64,000 nt of DNA from Yanshouia hominis (lineage in GTDB: Bacteria > Bacillota > Clostridia > Oscillospirales > Ruminococcaceae). The stretch spans positions 1 to 64,000 of the forward strand of contig JACRTB010000012.1 of NCBI GenBank assembly GCA_014385025.1. The letters are read 5' to 3'. Position numbers and translations under genes: made by a program. The notes below the pieces were generated by a model. The model did no database searches. It was not told where the DNA came from and was given only the letters and a program-made list of their open reading frames with translations. Below are positions 14,592 through 23,032 of the stretch, piece by piece (the first letter of the stretch is position 1; every line of letters starts with the position of its first letter).

Positions 14592-16917
14592 AGGGCGGGC
14601 GGCCCTCTCCGCCCAGCAGACCATCCCCTATGTGGAAATGCTCAAAGACGGCGTTTGCAAGGTGCGGGACGGCTACTACACCAAGACCATCGCCTATGAG
14701 GACATCAACTATTCCGTGGCAAGCACCGAGGATCAGGCCGCCATCTTCGACGGCTGGTGCGGCTTTCTCAATTACTTTGACGCGGCGCTGCCCTTCCAGC
14801 TCTCCTTTGTCAATCACCGTTCCCGAGGCGGGAGCCGCTACAAGGTGAATATCCCCATGGCCCACGATGCCTTTGACAGCATCCGGGGCGAATACACCGA
14901 AATGCTGAAACGGCAAGTGGCCCGGAGCAACAACGGGATTGAACGCTTCAAGTACATCACCTTCGGCGTACCCACCGCCGACCTCGCCGCCGCCCGGCCC
15001 CGGCTGGAGCGGGTAGAGGCGGACATTCTGAGCAACTTCAAGCGCCTGGGGGTACACGCCCATGCCCTGAACGGGCGGGAGCGGCTGGAGGCACTCCACG
15101 GCCAGCTCCATCCGGGGGGCCGGGAGCCCTTTCACTTCTCTTGGGAGGACATCCCCCGCACGGGTATGGGGACAAAGGATTTCATCGCCCCGGACAGCTT
15201 CGACTTCACCCAATCCCGCACGTTCCGGGTGGGCCGGGCCTGGGGGGCCGCCTCCTATCTGCAAATCCTGGCCTCCGAGCTCTCCGACAAGCTCCTGCTG
15301 GAAATGCTGGAACTGGACGCGGAAATGACCGTGACCCTCCACGTTCAAACCGTGGATCAGACCCGCGCCATTAAAACGGTAAAGGGCAAGATCAGCGATA
15401 TTGACAAGATGAAGGTGGAGGAGCAGCGCAAGGCCACCCGGAGCGGCTACGACCCGGATATTCTGCCGCCCGACCTCATCACCTACTCCAAGGACGCGGC
15501 GGCGCTCCTGGCAGATCTGCAATCCAGGAATGAGCGGATGTTTCTGCTCACGTTCCTGGTGCTCAATCTGGCCCCCACGCGGGAGAAGCTGGAGAACGAC
15601 GTGTTTACCCTCTCCGGCATCGCCCAAAAGCACAACTGCTCCTTGCGGCGGCTGGACTGGCAGCAGGAGCAAGGCTATATGTCCTCCCTGCCCCTGGGGG
15701 ACAACACCATCGAGATACAGCGGGGCATGACCACCAGTTCCACCGCGATCTTCGTGCCCTTTATGACAAAGGAGCTGCGCATGGGCGGCCAGTCTCTCTA
15801 CTACGGGATGAACGCTCTATCCGGCAACGTGATCATGGCCGACCGGAAGCAGCTCAAAAATCCCAACGGGCTTTTCCTGGGCACCCCAGGAAGCGGCAAG
15901 AGCTTCGCCGCCAAGCGGGAGATCGTCAACGTCTTTCTCACCATGCCGGAGGACGATATTGTGATCGCAGACCCGGAGGGGGAATATTACCCCCTTGTCC
16001 ACCGCCTGGGCGGACAGGTGGTGAAGCTCACCCCCTCGGCGGGCTCCGGCACCTACATCAATCCCATGGACATCAACCCGGATTATGCCGACGACGAGGA
16101 CCCCCTATCACTGAAAAGCGACTTTATCCTGAGCTTGTGTGAGCTGATCGTGGGGGGCCGGTTCGGGCTGGCCCCGGTGGAGAAAACCGTGATTGACCGG
16201 GCGGTGCGCAGCGTCTACCGCCCCTATCTGGCAGACCCGGCCCCGGAGCGGATGCCCATTCTCCAGGACTTGTACGAGGAACTGCTCAAACAGCCGGAGC
16301 CCGAGGCCCGGCGCGTGGCCTCCGCCCTGGAGCTCTATTGCACCGGCTCCCTCAACCTCTTTAACCACAGGACGAATGTGGAGGTAAGTAACCGCCTGCT
16401 GTGCTACGACATCAAATCCCTGGGGAAGATGCTCAAAAAGATCGGCCTGCTCATTCTTACCGATCAGATATGGGGGCGGGTGACGGCCAACCGGGACAGG
16501 CACAAGGCGACGTGGGTATATCAAGATGAGTTCCATGTGCTTCTGGCCGATCCCCAGGTGGGGGCTTACAGCGTCGAGATTTTCCGGCGCTTCCGCAAAT
16601 GGGGGGCAATCCCCAGCGGCATTACCCAAAACGTGAAAAGCCTGTTGGAGAGCAGCGAGATTGAGTCCATCTTCGGCAACTGCGATTTCCTCTATATGCT
16701 CTCCCAGGCCGCCGGGGATCGGGAGGTGCTGGCCAGTCACCTGGGGATTTCGCCCCACCAGCTCTCCTACGTCACCCACTCCGGCTCCGGCGAGGGCCTG
16801 CTGTTCTACGGCGATACCACCATTCCCTTTGTGGATCGGTTCCCCAAGGACACCGAGCTTTACGCCCTGCTGACCACCAAGCCGGAGGAGAAGGCCAATG
16901 AACGAAAAGAGGAATGA
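14545..16917 (+). CDS. virB4: VirB4-family conjugative transfer ATPase
   Basis: A 790-residue AAA+ ATPase that powers the mating-pore complex at the membrane. The start is TTG at 14545, 6 nt after AAAGGAGG; frames reaching further upstream lack a ribosome binding site. Walker A GTPGSGKSFAAKRE lies near residues 446-459. The Walker B region follows within WVYQDEFHVLLADP (about residue 660), and the N-terminal half is the usual VirB4 CagE/TrbE-like domain. It is flanked by PrgI and the NlpC/P60 protein in the order seen in CTn-type ICEs. Confidence 0.93.
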   Translation: MTKSKPTAKRGPARGKGRAALSAQQTIPYVEMLKDGVCKVRDGYYTKTIAYEDINYSVASTEDQAAIFDGWCGFLNYFDAALPFQLSFVNHRSRGGSRYKVNIPMAHDAFDSIRGEYTEMLKRQVARSNNGIERFKYITFGVPTADLAAARPRLERVEADILSNFKRLGVHAHALNGRERLEALHGQLHPGGREPFHFSWEDIPRTGMGTKDFIAPDSFDFTQSRTFRVGRAWGAASYLQILASELSDKLLLEMLELDAEMTVTLHVQTVDQTRAIKTVKGKISDIDKMKVEEQRKATRSGYDPDILPPDLITYSKDAAALLADLQSRNERMFLLTFLVLNLAPTREKLENDVFTLSGIAQKHNCSLRRLDWQQEQGYMSSLPLGDNTIEIQRGMTTSSTAIFVPFMTKELRMGGQSLYYGMNALSGNVIMADRKQLKNPNGLFLGTPGSGKSFAAKREIVNVFLTMPEDDIVIADPEGEYYPLVHRLGGQVVKLTPSAGSGTYINPMDINPDYADDEDPLSLKSDFILSLCELIVGGRFGLAPVEKTVIDRAVRSVYRPYLADPAPERMPILQDLYEELLKQPEPEARRVASALELYCTGSLNLFNHRTNVEVSNRLLCYDIKSLGKMLKKIGLLILTDQIWGRVTANRDRHKATWVYQDEFHVLLADPQVGAYSVEIFRRFRKWGAIPSGITQNVKSLLESSEIESIFGNCDFLYMLSQAAGDREVLASHLGISPHQLSYVTHSGSGEGLLFYGDTTIPFVDRFPKDTELYALLTTKPEEKANERKEE

Positions 16918-18835
16918 GGCTACTTCTGACAAGAGGGGCCCCCGCAAAATCAACGATTTTGTGGGGAGAGGAGGCGCAACGGAGCGGGCGGACTTCTGGC
17001 CAGAATGGCCAGAAGGAGCAGAGCGGAGTTTGTGCCGACGAGGCCAGAAGCTCCGGCAGGACAGTGAACGCGCCCGCCCCTCCGACCGGCTGCGGGAAAA
17101 GCCGGGCCGCCCTCCGCAGGAGGAGGGGCCCGGCGCTCCCGGCTGGAAAAAGGGGCGATACCGGCGCGGGGCCGGGCCGGAGGAACAGGCTGCCGGGGAG
17201 GCCCCCGGTGGCGGGGCTCCCGGCGCTGAGGCCGGGGGGCCCGATCCCCCTGGAGGCCAGGACAAGGACGCGGCCCGGCTGGACAAGTCAAAGCGCCGCA
17301 TGGAACAGCGCGGCGAGAAGCTGGGGGCGGCCCGTAAAAAGCTGGCGAACCAAAAGCCGCCCAAACGCCCCGGCCCCGTCAAACGGGTGGGCCGGGCGGC
17401 GGGGCGCGGGGTACATGGCTATGTCCACGGCAAGCTCTTTCAGGTGGAGCAGGAGAACGTGGGCACCGAGGGGGCCCACCGCTCCGAGCTGGTGGGCGAG
17501 GCCGCTGCGCGTGGCGGGACACGGCTTGTCAAAAAGGCTGTGCGCACCCATCCGGCGCGGGCCGCCCGCCGGGCCGAGTCCAGCTATATCAAGGCCCAGG
17601 CCGACTATCAGGCCCGCAAGCTGGGTCAAGAGCACCCGGAGGCTATGAAAAACGCCCTCTCCCGCCAGTGGTACAAGCACAAGCTGAAACGGGAGTATCA
17701 GAAAAAGGCGCGGGAGGCGGCCAAACAGAGCGCCAAGGCTGCCGGAAAAACCACCGCCGCCACGGGCCGGGCCGTGGCGGGCTTCGTCAAGCGGCATCCC
17801 GTGGGGGCGCTGATCCTGGTGGCCTGCGTCCTGCTTCTGCTCATTCTGCAGTCCTGTATGTCGCAGATCGTGTCCCTGGGCAACGCCACCGTGGGCGCGG
17901 TGGCCGCCAGCACCTACCCCGCCGAGGATGGGGATATGCTGGGGGCCGAGGCCGCCTATTGCACGTTGGAGGCCGAGCTCCAAAATTACCTGGACACCTA
18001 TGAAAGCACCCACAGCTATGACGAGTACCACTACGACCTGGACGACATCGAGCACGATCCCTATGTGCTGATCTCCATTCTCTCCGCGCTCCATGAGGGG
18101 GCCTGGACGGTGGACGAGGTACAGGGCACCCTGCAAATGCTCTTTGACCGCCAGTACCTACTCACCGAGGATGTGGTGGTAGAGCGGCGCTACTACATCG
18201 AAACCGATACCTGGACGGACGAGGACGGCCACACCCACCACGACAGCTACCGGGTGTACTACGATTATTTTATCTGCACCGTGACCCTCTCCAACGAAAA
18301 CCTGTCCCATCTGCCCATCTACATCATGGGCGAGGAGGCGCTCTCCCGGTACGCCCTCTTTATGGCGACCCTGGGCAACCGGCCCGACCTGTTCCCCGGT
18401 TCCGGCTACGTGGACAAGTACACCAACCCGCCCCCGGAGTACGAGGTGCCGGAGGCATATCTGGCCGACGAGCGGTTTGCCGCCATTCTGACCGAGGCGG
18501 AAAAGTACCTGGGCTATCCCTATGTGTGGGGTGGCTACTGCCCCAGCACATCCTTTGATTGCTCCGGCTTTGTGTCGTGGGTGATCAATCACAGCGGCTG
18601 GGACGTGGGCCGCCTGGGGGCGACCAGCCTATACAACATCTGCACCCCCGTTTCCACCCCCCGGCCCGGCGACCTGGTATTTTTTACGGGCACCTATGAC
18701 ACGGCGGGCTGTTCCCACTGTGGTATCTATGTGGGCGACGGGATCATGCTCCACTGTGGCGACCCCATTCAATATTCCAACCTGAACAGCAGCTATTGGC
18801 AGGCTCATTTCTTCGCCTACGGGCGTTTACCATGA
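16898..18835 (+). CDS. NlpC/P60 (C40) peptidoglycan hydrolase of the conjugation apparatus (CD1108-like)
   Basis: A 645-residue membrane-anchored cell-wall hydrolase (VirB1-like role) that would open peptidoglycan for the mating channel. The first 290 residues are very basic, low-complexity and cytoplasmic. One membrane segment lies at about 302-322 (VGALILVACVLLLLILQ). A linker domain follows, and the C-terminal C40 domain has catalytic Cys near 554 (TSFDCSGFVSW) and His near 607 (CSHCGIYVGDG). It overlaps virB4 by 20 nt. The N-terminus contains repeat copy 3 read as FWPEWPE, and has almost no conserved character, as if shaped by insertions. Confidence 0.87.
   Translation: MNEKRNEATSDKRGPRKINDFVGRGGATERADFWPEWPEGAERSLCRRGQKLRQDSERARPSDRLREKPGRPPQEEGPGAPGWKKGRYRRGAGPEEQAAGEAPGGGAPGAEAGGPDPPGGQDKDAARLDKSKRRMEQRGEKLGAARKKLANQKPPKRPGPVKRVGRAAGRGVHGYVHGKLFQVEQENVGTEGAHRSELVGEAAARGGTRLVKKAVRTHPARAARRAESSYIKAQADYQARKLGQEHPEAMKNALSRQWYKHKLKREYQKKAREAAKQSAKAAGKTTAATGRAVAGFVKRHPVGALILVACVLLLLILQSCMSQIVSLGNATVGAVAASTYPAEDGDMLGAEAAYCTLEAELQNYLDTYESTHSYDEYHYDLDDIEHDPYVLISILSALHEGAWTVDEVQGTLQMLFDRQYLLTEDVVVERRYYIETDTWTDEDGHTHHDSYRVYYDYFICTVTLSNENLSHLPIYIMGEEALSRYALFMATLGNRPDLFPGSGYVDKYTNPPPEYEVPEAYLADERFAAILTEAEKYLGYPYVWGGYCPSTSFDCSGFVSWVINHSGWDVGRLGATSLYNICTPVSTPRPGDLVFFTGTYDTAGCSHCGIYVGDGIMLHCGDPIQYSNLNSSYWQAHFFAYGRLP
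16993..17015. repeat. Dispersed ICE palindrome, copy 3
   Basis: CTTCTGGCCA, centre GAA, TGGCCAGAAG: both arms perfect. It lies within the first 40 codons of the NlpC/P60 gene. Confidence 0.85.
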
Positions 18836-18848
18836 TTGGAGGTTTTAC

Positions 18849-19100
18849 ATGGCGACAAGCAAAAGCGCGAAAATCCAGGCCGAGATGGAAAAAGTCAAGG
18901 CCAAGATCAGCGAGGCCCAGGCCCGGCTGAAAGAATTAGAACAGAAGCACCGGGAGGCGGAAAACGAGGAGATCGTGGACATCGTGCGGGGCATGAGCGT
19001 CCCCCTGGACGAGCTGCCCCTCCTGCTCCAGAAGCTCCGGGGCACTTCTGGTCAGGCTGGCCAGAAGTCCGCCCCTGCGGGAGAGGAGGCGGCGGAATGA
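18849..19100 (+). CDS. DUF4315 family protein
   Basis: An 83-residue protein, nearly all coiled coil (AKIQAEMEKVKAKISEAQARLKEL), then a short domain VDIVRGMSVPLDELPLLLQKL: the DUF4315 family of conjugative elements, function unknown. GGAGG precedes the ATG. The last 18 residues (SGQAGQK and on) are repeat copy 4 plus flank and go beyond the family domain. Its stop overlaps the start of the DUF4366 gene (ATGA), so they are coupled. Confidence 0.85.
   Translation: MATSKSAKIQAEMEKVKAKISEAQARLKELEQKHREAENEEIVDIVRGMSVPLDELPLLLQKLRGTSGQAGQKSAPAGEEAAE
19045..19067. repeat. Dispersed ICE palindrome, copy 4
   Basis: CTTCTGGTCA, centre GGC, TGGCCAGAAG. It lies at the 3' end of the DUF4315 gene, read as SGQAGQK. 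Confidence 0.85.
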
Positions 19101-19762
19101 AAAAGGCGCGGCTGATCGCGGCGGCCCTCTGCGCCGTCCTGTTGCTCTGCGGCTTCACCGTCCCGGCCTATGCCTACTCTGACGAGGGCGGCACCGGGGG
19201 CGCTGATCTGTGGGAGGGGCTCGACCCTGCGGAAACGGCCCCGGCCCCCTCCCCGGAGCCGGAGCAAAAGCCCTTCACCCCCTCCGGCACGGGTACGGTG
19301 GTGGACAACGCCACCGACCAGGAGGGCAAGGAGTTTTTCACCATCACCACGCCGGACGAGTCCGTGTTCTATCTGGTCATAGACCGCCAGCGCGGGAGCG
19401 AAAATGTGTACTTTCTGAACGCCGTCACCCTGGCCGACCTCGCGGCCCTGGCGGAGAGCGCCGGGGAGGAGCTCCCCGGCACCCTTGTCCCGGCACCGAC
19501 ACCCGCGCCCGATCCTGACCCTGACCCTGAGCCGTCCCCGGAGCCGGAGCCCGAGGCCGGGGCCAAGGGCAGCGCCGCCCCCCTCCTGCTGGGGCTGGCC
19601 GTGGTACTGATCGGCGGCGGGGCCGGATGGTACTTCAAGATTTACCGCCCCAAGCACCAGAAAGCCCCGGAGCCGGAGGAGGACTACGACGTGCCCGATC
19701 CCTACGAGGACGGCGACCCCTGGGACGAGGACGGCAGCGGCGACGGGGAGCGGTCGGAATGA
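19097..19762 (+). CDS. DUF4366 (CD1107-family) secreted/membrane protein
   Basis: A 221-residue protein with a signal peptide (residues 1-25, LIAAALCAVLLLCGFTVPAYA) and a conserved extracellular domain (FFTITTPDESVFYLVIDRQR, about residues 72-110). A Pro/Asp/Glu-rich spacer follows, then a membrane segment near 170-190 (LLLGLAVVLIGGGAGWYF) and an acidic cytoplasmic tail. This is the DUF4366 layout of CTn elements. It is probably a surface-exposed part of the mating apparatus, with no enzymatic motif. The ATG overlaps the previous stop, and the next gene starts 4 nt before its end. Confidence 0.85.
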   Translation: MKKARLIAAALCAVLLLCGFTVPAYAYSDEGGTGGADLWEGLDPAETAPAPSPEPEQKPFTPSGTGTVVDNATDQEGKEFFTITTPDESVFYLVIDRQRGSENVYFLNAVTLADLAALAESAGEELPGTLVPAPTPAPDPDPDPEPSPEPEPEAGAKGSAAPLLLGLAVVLIGGGAGWYFKIYRPKHQKAPEPEEDYDVPDPYEDGDPWDEDGSGDGERSE

Positions 19763-20127
19763 GCCGGGAACTGACCCGCGAGGAAAAGGCGGCGATCCGA
19801 AAGCTGGTGACTTCCATGTGCGCCAACTATGACCGGGGCTATGGCTGCCTGCCCCTGGATTGTGAATGTTATATGCTGGGCAAATGCTACACCGGGGCGC
19901 TGTGCCGCTACTTCCGGGAGGCCGTCCTCCCCCTCGATCCGGCGCTGGAGGCGGCCCTCTGCTCTGAGGGCCCGCCCCCGGATTTCAAGCCCTGCCCCGT
20001 CTGCGGCGGGCCCGTCCCCATGGACGGACGGCAGGCGTACTGCTCCCAGCGTTGCGCCCAGGCCGCCCGGCGCAGACAAAAGCGGGATTTCATGCGGAAA
20101 ACAAGGAGCCGGACTGTGGACAATTAG
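19759..20127 (+). CDS. Cysteine-rich VLP-domain protein
   Basis: A 122-residue protein with about 13 cysteines, starting in the ATGA overlap with the DUF4366 gene. The N-terminal half has a Cys-rich VLP-type pattern (CANYDRGYGCLPLDCECYML and onwards). The C-terminal CPVCGGPVPMDGRQAYCSQRC is a zinc ribbon. Such proteins recur at this site in clostridial ICEs. Likely metal-binding; function unknown. Confidence 0.8.
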   Translation: MSRELTREEKAAIRKLVTSMCANYDRGYGCLPLDCECYMLGKCYTGALCRYFREAVLPLDPALEAALCSEGPPPDFKPCPVCGGPVPMDGRQAYCSQRCAQAARRRQKRDFMRKTRSRTVDN

Positions 20128-20246
20128 GCCCCTGAAAATCCGCTTGTATCAAGGCTTTCCAGGGGCGCTGACAGGGCGAGCCGTATGATTTCACGGCCCG
20201 CCCCGGTTTTGCCCCGATGCTGTCCACATTTTGAAGGGAGGAGTTT
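20128..20246. other. Structured intergenic region with two hairpins
   Basis: GCCCCTG (20130 area) pairs with CAGGGGC about 30 nt later, and GGGCGAGCCGT pairs with ACGGCCCGCCC. There is no T-run, so these are possible mRNA processing or attenuation structures between the upstream operon and the next gene. Confidence 0.45.
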
Positions 20247-21203
20247 ATGCCCAAATACTACCCCATAGACGAAACAGCGGCCCGGCGGGCAAAAGATGTC
20301 AATAGCTTTTCCGACTACGTTCCCGGCTCCGCCACCGCCTCATACCGGGCGATGGTGGATGAGGCGTATGCGCTGGGGGAGGCGCAAAAGGCCCGCGTCG
20401 ATCCCATGTACCATGAGAAAATCGACGGGCTTCTTGACCGCTATGCCCGCAAGCTGGCGGAGAACATCAACCAGGGCAACGCCATCGACGCCCGTGTGCC
20501 CTCCGTCCTGATCGCCGGGCCCGCCAATTTCCCGGTGCGGCAGAAGGAAAAGCAGAACGCCGCCCGTGACCGCAATATGGGCGAATACGCGGAAATTGCG
20601 GGCCTGCTGGATAAGGTACGCTCCACGGGCATGGGCGGGATCAGCGCCGACGATGACCGGGCCGTGGAGAAGCTGGAAAAGAAGCTGGCCGATCTGGAGG
20701 CGGAGCAGGAGAGCATGAAAAGCATTAACGCCTATTTCCGCAAGCACAAGACGCTGGACGGCTGCCCGGATTTGACCTTTGAGCAGGCGGAACAGTTGAA
20801 AGCGTCCATGTCCCGCGACTGGCGGAAAGACCCGGCGCCCTATCCGTCCTACTGGCTGTCCAACAACAACGCCAACATCCGGCGCGTGCGCCAGCGCATC
20901 GACGATTTGAAAAGCCGCAGCGAGTTTGTGGGCTGGACGTTCCCCGGCGGCGAGGCCAAGATCAACGAGGGGGAAAACCGCCTGCAACTGATTTTTGAGG
21001 GCAAACCCCCGGAGGATCAGCGGCGGGAACTGAAAAGCGGCGGCTTTCGGTGGGCCCCCAGCCAGGGCGCGTGGCAGCGCCAGCTCACCCGCGAGGCCAT
21101 CCGTGCGGCGGCCCGGATCGACTTTCTCCGGCCCGAGGGCGGCGAGAGCCCTCTCCAGCTCCAGCCGTTTACCCGGAGAGCAGAAAAGGATATGACACGA
21201 TAA
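20247..21203 (+). CDS. Conserved ICE protein of unknown function
   Basis: A 318-residue soluble protein with an N-terminal helical part, a coiled-coil segment (residues 125-160) and a C-terminal motif ELKSGGFRWAPSQGAWQRQL (about 265-285). That motif is also seen in DUF3560-type and other large polyvalent mobile-element proteins. GAAGGGAGGAG precedes the ATG. An anti-restriction or host-takeover role is possible because of the setting, but no catalytic residues can be pointed to. Confidence 0.7.
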   Translation: MPKYYPIDETAARRAKDVNSFSDYVPGSATASYRAMVDEAYALGEAQKARVDPMYHEKIDGLLDRYARKLAENINQGNAIDARVPSVLIAGPANFPVRQKEKQNAARDRNMGEYAEIAGLLDKVRSTGMGGISADDDRAVEKLEKKLADLEAEQESMKSINAYFRKHKTLDGCPDLTFEQAEQLKASMSRDWRKDPAPYPSYWLSNNNANIRRVRQRIDDLKSRSEFVGWTFPGGEAKINEGENRLQLIFEGKPPEDQRRELKSGGFRWAPSQGAWQRQLTREAIRAAARIDFLRPEGGESPLQLQPFTRRAEKDMTR

Positions 21204-21212
21204 GGAGGCGCT

Positions 21213-21980
21213 ATGGATAAAAACCAAGGCTATGCCATTCTGAAGGCCGTTATGCTGGAAAACGGCAGGGGCTTTGCGCTGGGGGAAAACCCCGCCGCCC
21301 CGTCCCCCTATGTGACCTGGGCCTGTTATGACGATAAAAAGGGCCAGCGGCAGTATGAGTGGGGGCACTACGGCAGCGATCTGGCCGCTATGGAACAGGA
21401 TTTGACTGACCGGGTACAGGACTATCAGCGGCTCTATCATGTCGAGGCCGTGGGGATCGAGGCCCCTGGCCTTTATAAGTATTACTCCACCCAGCGCCCC
21501 GTGGACATCGGCACATTTCCGAAGCCGCCCCACAACGCCCCGGATGAGATCGTCAACTACGATCAGCGCGTCCCCGTGGAGGGCGGCGCGTTTCTGGCGT
21601 GGGGCCATCTGACCTACACCAAGCCGCTGACTGAAAAGCAGATGGCGGACTACGAGCTGCGCCCATCCCCTCAAAATCCTGACCTGCGGAAACGTATTGC
21701 AGAGCAGGCGCAAATCGTGGGGAAATGGGAAGATGAAGAAAAGCGCCCCGAGTGGCAGCGCATTACCCAATGGGACGCCGATCAAGGAGCCTATGCCGCC
21801 CTCGACACTACACCCCCGGAGCAGTTATCCTATTGTGTGAGGCTGATTGAAGCGCAGCGGGCCGCCCGCAAGCGCCAGCCGCCCATCGCGGAGCAGCTCA
21901 AAGAGGCCGGGCGGCTGGCCCAGGAGAACCGGGGGCAGCCGGGCCCCAAAAAGGATGCCCCCGACCGGGGCGACAGATAG
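21213..21980 (+). CDS. Conserved ICE protein of unknown function
   Basis: A 255-residue soluble protein starting after AAGGAGGCGCT, 9 nt from the previous gene. The N-terminal 70 residues (GYAILKAVMLENGRGFALGE, then VTWACYDDKKGQRQYEWGHY) look like a small beta domain. The middle is mixed, and the C-terminus is a charged helix. I do not recognise a named domain. Its place before the DUF4316-like and mobC genes suggests a DNA-transfer accessory role. Confidence 0.65.
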   Translation: MDKNQGYAILKAVMLENGRGFALGENPAAPSPYVTWACYDDKKGQRQYEWGHYGSDLAAMEQDLTDRVQDYQRLYHVEAVGIEAPGLYKYYSTQRPVDIGTFPKPPHNAPDEIVNYDQRVPVEGGAFLAWGHLTYTKPLTEKQMADYELRPSPQNPDLRKRIAEQAQIVGKWEDEEKRPEWQRITQWDADQGAYAALDTTPPEQLSYCVRLIEAQRAARKRQPPIAEQLKEAGRLAQENRGQPGPKKDAPDRGDR

Positions 21981-21988
21981 GAGGCACT

Positions 21989-22159
21989 ATGGAAAACAAT
22001 CCTTTGAAAAATGCGGAGCTGTCCGTGGAGCAGAACTATGACCACATCGACGGGCTGATCAACAACCTACCCCTTCCGCCCCAGCCCCCGGAGAAGGAGC
22101 TGGACAAGGTGAAGGAGCCGCCCCGCCATACCCGGAGCCGGGAGCGGGAGGAGCGGTGA
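21989..22159 (+). CDS. Small DUF4316-like protein
   Basis: A 56-residue protein preceded by ATAGGAGG. The segment NPLKNAELSVEQNYDHIDGLINN matches the short C-terminal element of DUF4316 proteins; the rest is proline- and charge-rich. Its TGA overlaps the GTG start of mobC (GTGA), so the two are coupled. In some related elements this segment is fused to a larger protein; here it stands alone. Function unknown. Confidence 0.7.
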   Translation: MENNPLKNAELSVEQNYDHIDGLINNLPLPPQPPEKELDKVKEPPRHTRSREREER

Positions 22160-22500
22160 AAAAGCGTGTCCGCGACGTGCCCATCTATGTGTGGGTGCGG
22201 CCCGACGAGCTGGAGGCTATCCGGGAGCGCATGGCCCAGGCGGGCATCCGCAACCTGAGCGCCTATATCCGCAAAATGGCCCTGACCGGCTATGTGCTCA
22301 ATGTTGACCTCTCGCCCGTGCAGGAGCTTGTCTCCCTCCAGCGCCGGTGCTCCAACAATCTCAATCAGGTGGCGATCCAGGCCAACACCTACGGCGGTAT
22401 TTACCCGGAGGAGATCAAGGCCCTGCAAAAAGACTATGCCGACCTGTGGGGCCCCCTCTCCGATCTGCTGGAGAACCTGTCCGCCATCGTGAAGCTGTGA
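22156..22500 (+). CDS. mobC: MobC-family relaxosome protein
   Basis: A 114-residue protein with a GTG start. The N-terminal half has the ribbon-helix-helix-like pattern VWVRPDELEAIRERMAQAGIRNLSAYIRKMAL and the C-terminal half has RRCSNNLNQVAIQANTYGGIY, which is typical of MobC/BfmC. It would bind oriT DNA and help the relaxase open the strands. The relaxase gene lies 530 bp downstream, separated by the CD1845-like gene. It is followed by the longest copy of the ICE palindrome. Confidence 0.9.
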   Translation: MKKRVRDVPIYVWVRPDELEAIRERMAQAGIRNLSAYIRKMALTGYVLNVDLSPVQELVSLQRRCSNNLNQVAIQANTYGGIYPEEIKALQKDYADLWGPLSDLLENLSAIVKL

Positions 22501-22536
22501 CCCACGGGGAGCGGCCCCGCGCCGCTCCCCGGTTGT

Positions 22537-22569
22537 CGGCACTTCTGGCCAGTGTGGCCAGAAGTGCCG
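22537..22569. repeat. Dispersed ICE palindrome, copy 5 (longest, 15-bp arms)
   Basis: The core at 22542-22564 (CTTCTGGCCA, GTG, TGGCCAGAAG) is extended by CGGCA and TGCCG, giving 15-bp perfect arms. It lies 37 nt past the mobC stop and could fold as a very stable RNA hairpin. Confidence 0.9.
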
Positions 22570-22601
22570 AGAGCCTGTTCAAAAGCATTTTCGAGGCATC
22601 C

Positions 22602-22630
22602 TTGTGCCGCAATTTCGGCAGAGTTATAAT
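22602..22630 (+). promoter_or_regulatory. Candidate sigma-70 promoter for the CD1845-like gene
   Basis: TTGTGC (22602-22607), 17-nt spacer, perfect TATAAT (22625-22630), ending 31 nt before the ATG at 22662. This is a good match in an otherwise GC-rich region. Confidence 0.6.
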
Positions 22631-22661
22631 ATACATATACAGGAAAAAGGAGGCAGACCCC

Positions 22662-22952
22662 ATGATCGTTTTGAAACTTTTGGCCTTCCCCTTTGTGGCG
22701 GCCCTGACCCTTGCGGTGGCCGTCCTGTCGTTTCTGACTTCGGTAGCGGACTGGATATGCGGCGTTCTCTCCGGCCTCTTTGCCCTTTGCGCCCTGTTCG
22801 TCTGGCTGATCCAGGGCGACGCCGCCGGAGGCATCCAGCGCCTGATCGTCGCGTTCTGCGTTTCCCCCTTCGTGCTCCCGGCCCTGGCCGGGCTGCTTGT
22901 CGGGATGCTGAACGAGCTCAACTACTCCCTGCGGGACTTCATCACCGGCTAA
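22662..22952 (+). CDS. CD1845-family small membrane protein
   Basis: A 96-residue very hydrophobic protein with three membrane segments (about residues 3-25, 30-52 and 62-84), preceded by AAAAAGGAGGC. It resembles the CD1845 family found next to relaxase genes in CTn elements. It possibly links relaxosome and channel or has a regulatory role; nothing more can be read. Repeat copy 6 follows its stop directly. Confidence 0.8.
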   Translation: MIVLKLLAFPFVAALTLAVAVLSFLTSVADWICGVLSGLFALCALFVWLIQGDAAGGIQRLIVAFCVSPFVLPALAGLLVGMLNELNYSLRDFITG

Positions 22953-22954
22953 AA

Positions 22955-22977
22955 CTTCTGGTCACGCTGGCCAGAAG
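22955..22977. repeat. Dispersed ICE palindrome, copy 6
   Basis: CTTCTGGTCA, centre CGC, TGGCCAGAAG. It begins 3 nt after the stop of the CD1845-like gene, 55 nt before the relaxase start. Confidence 0.85.
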
Positions 22978-23032
22978 CCGGGCCACGGGCGGCGGCTGTT
23001 TTCAGCCGCCGCTTTTCGTATGCAAAGGAGGG

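Noticed and set aside
14524..15672. Minus-strand open frame of 382 codons opposite virB4 (and similar long frames at 16108-17382, 20340-21785 and 22949-24685)
   Set aside because: GC-rich ICE genes give long stop-free antisense frames. These have no ribosome binding sites and no family resemblance, and the plus-strand genes are certain.
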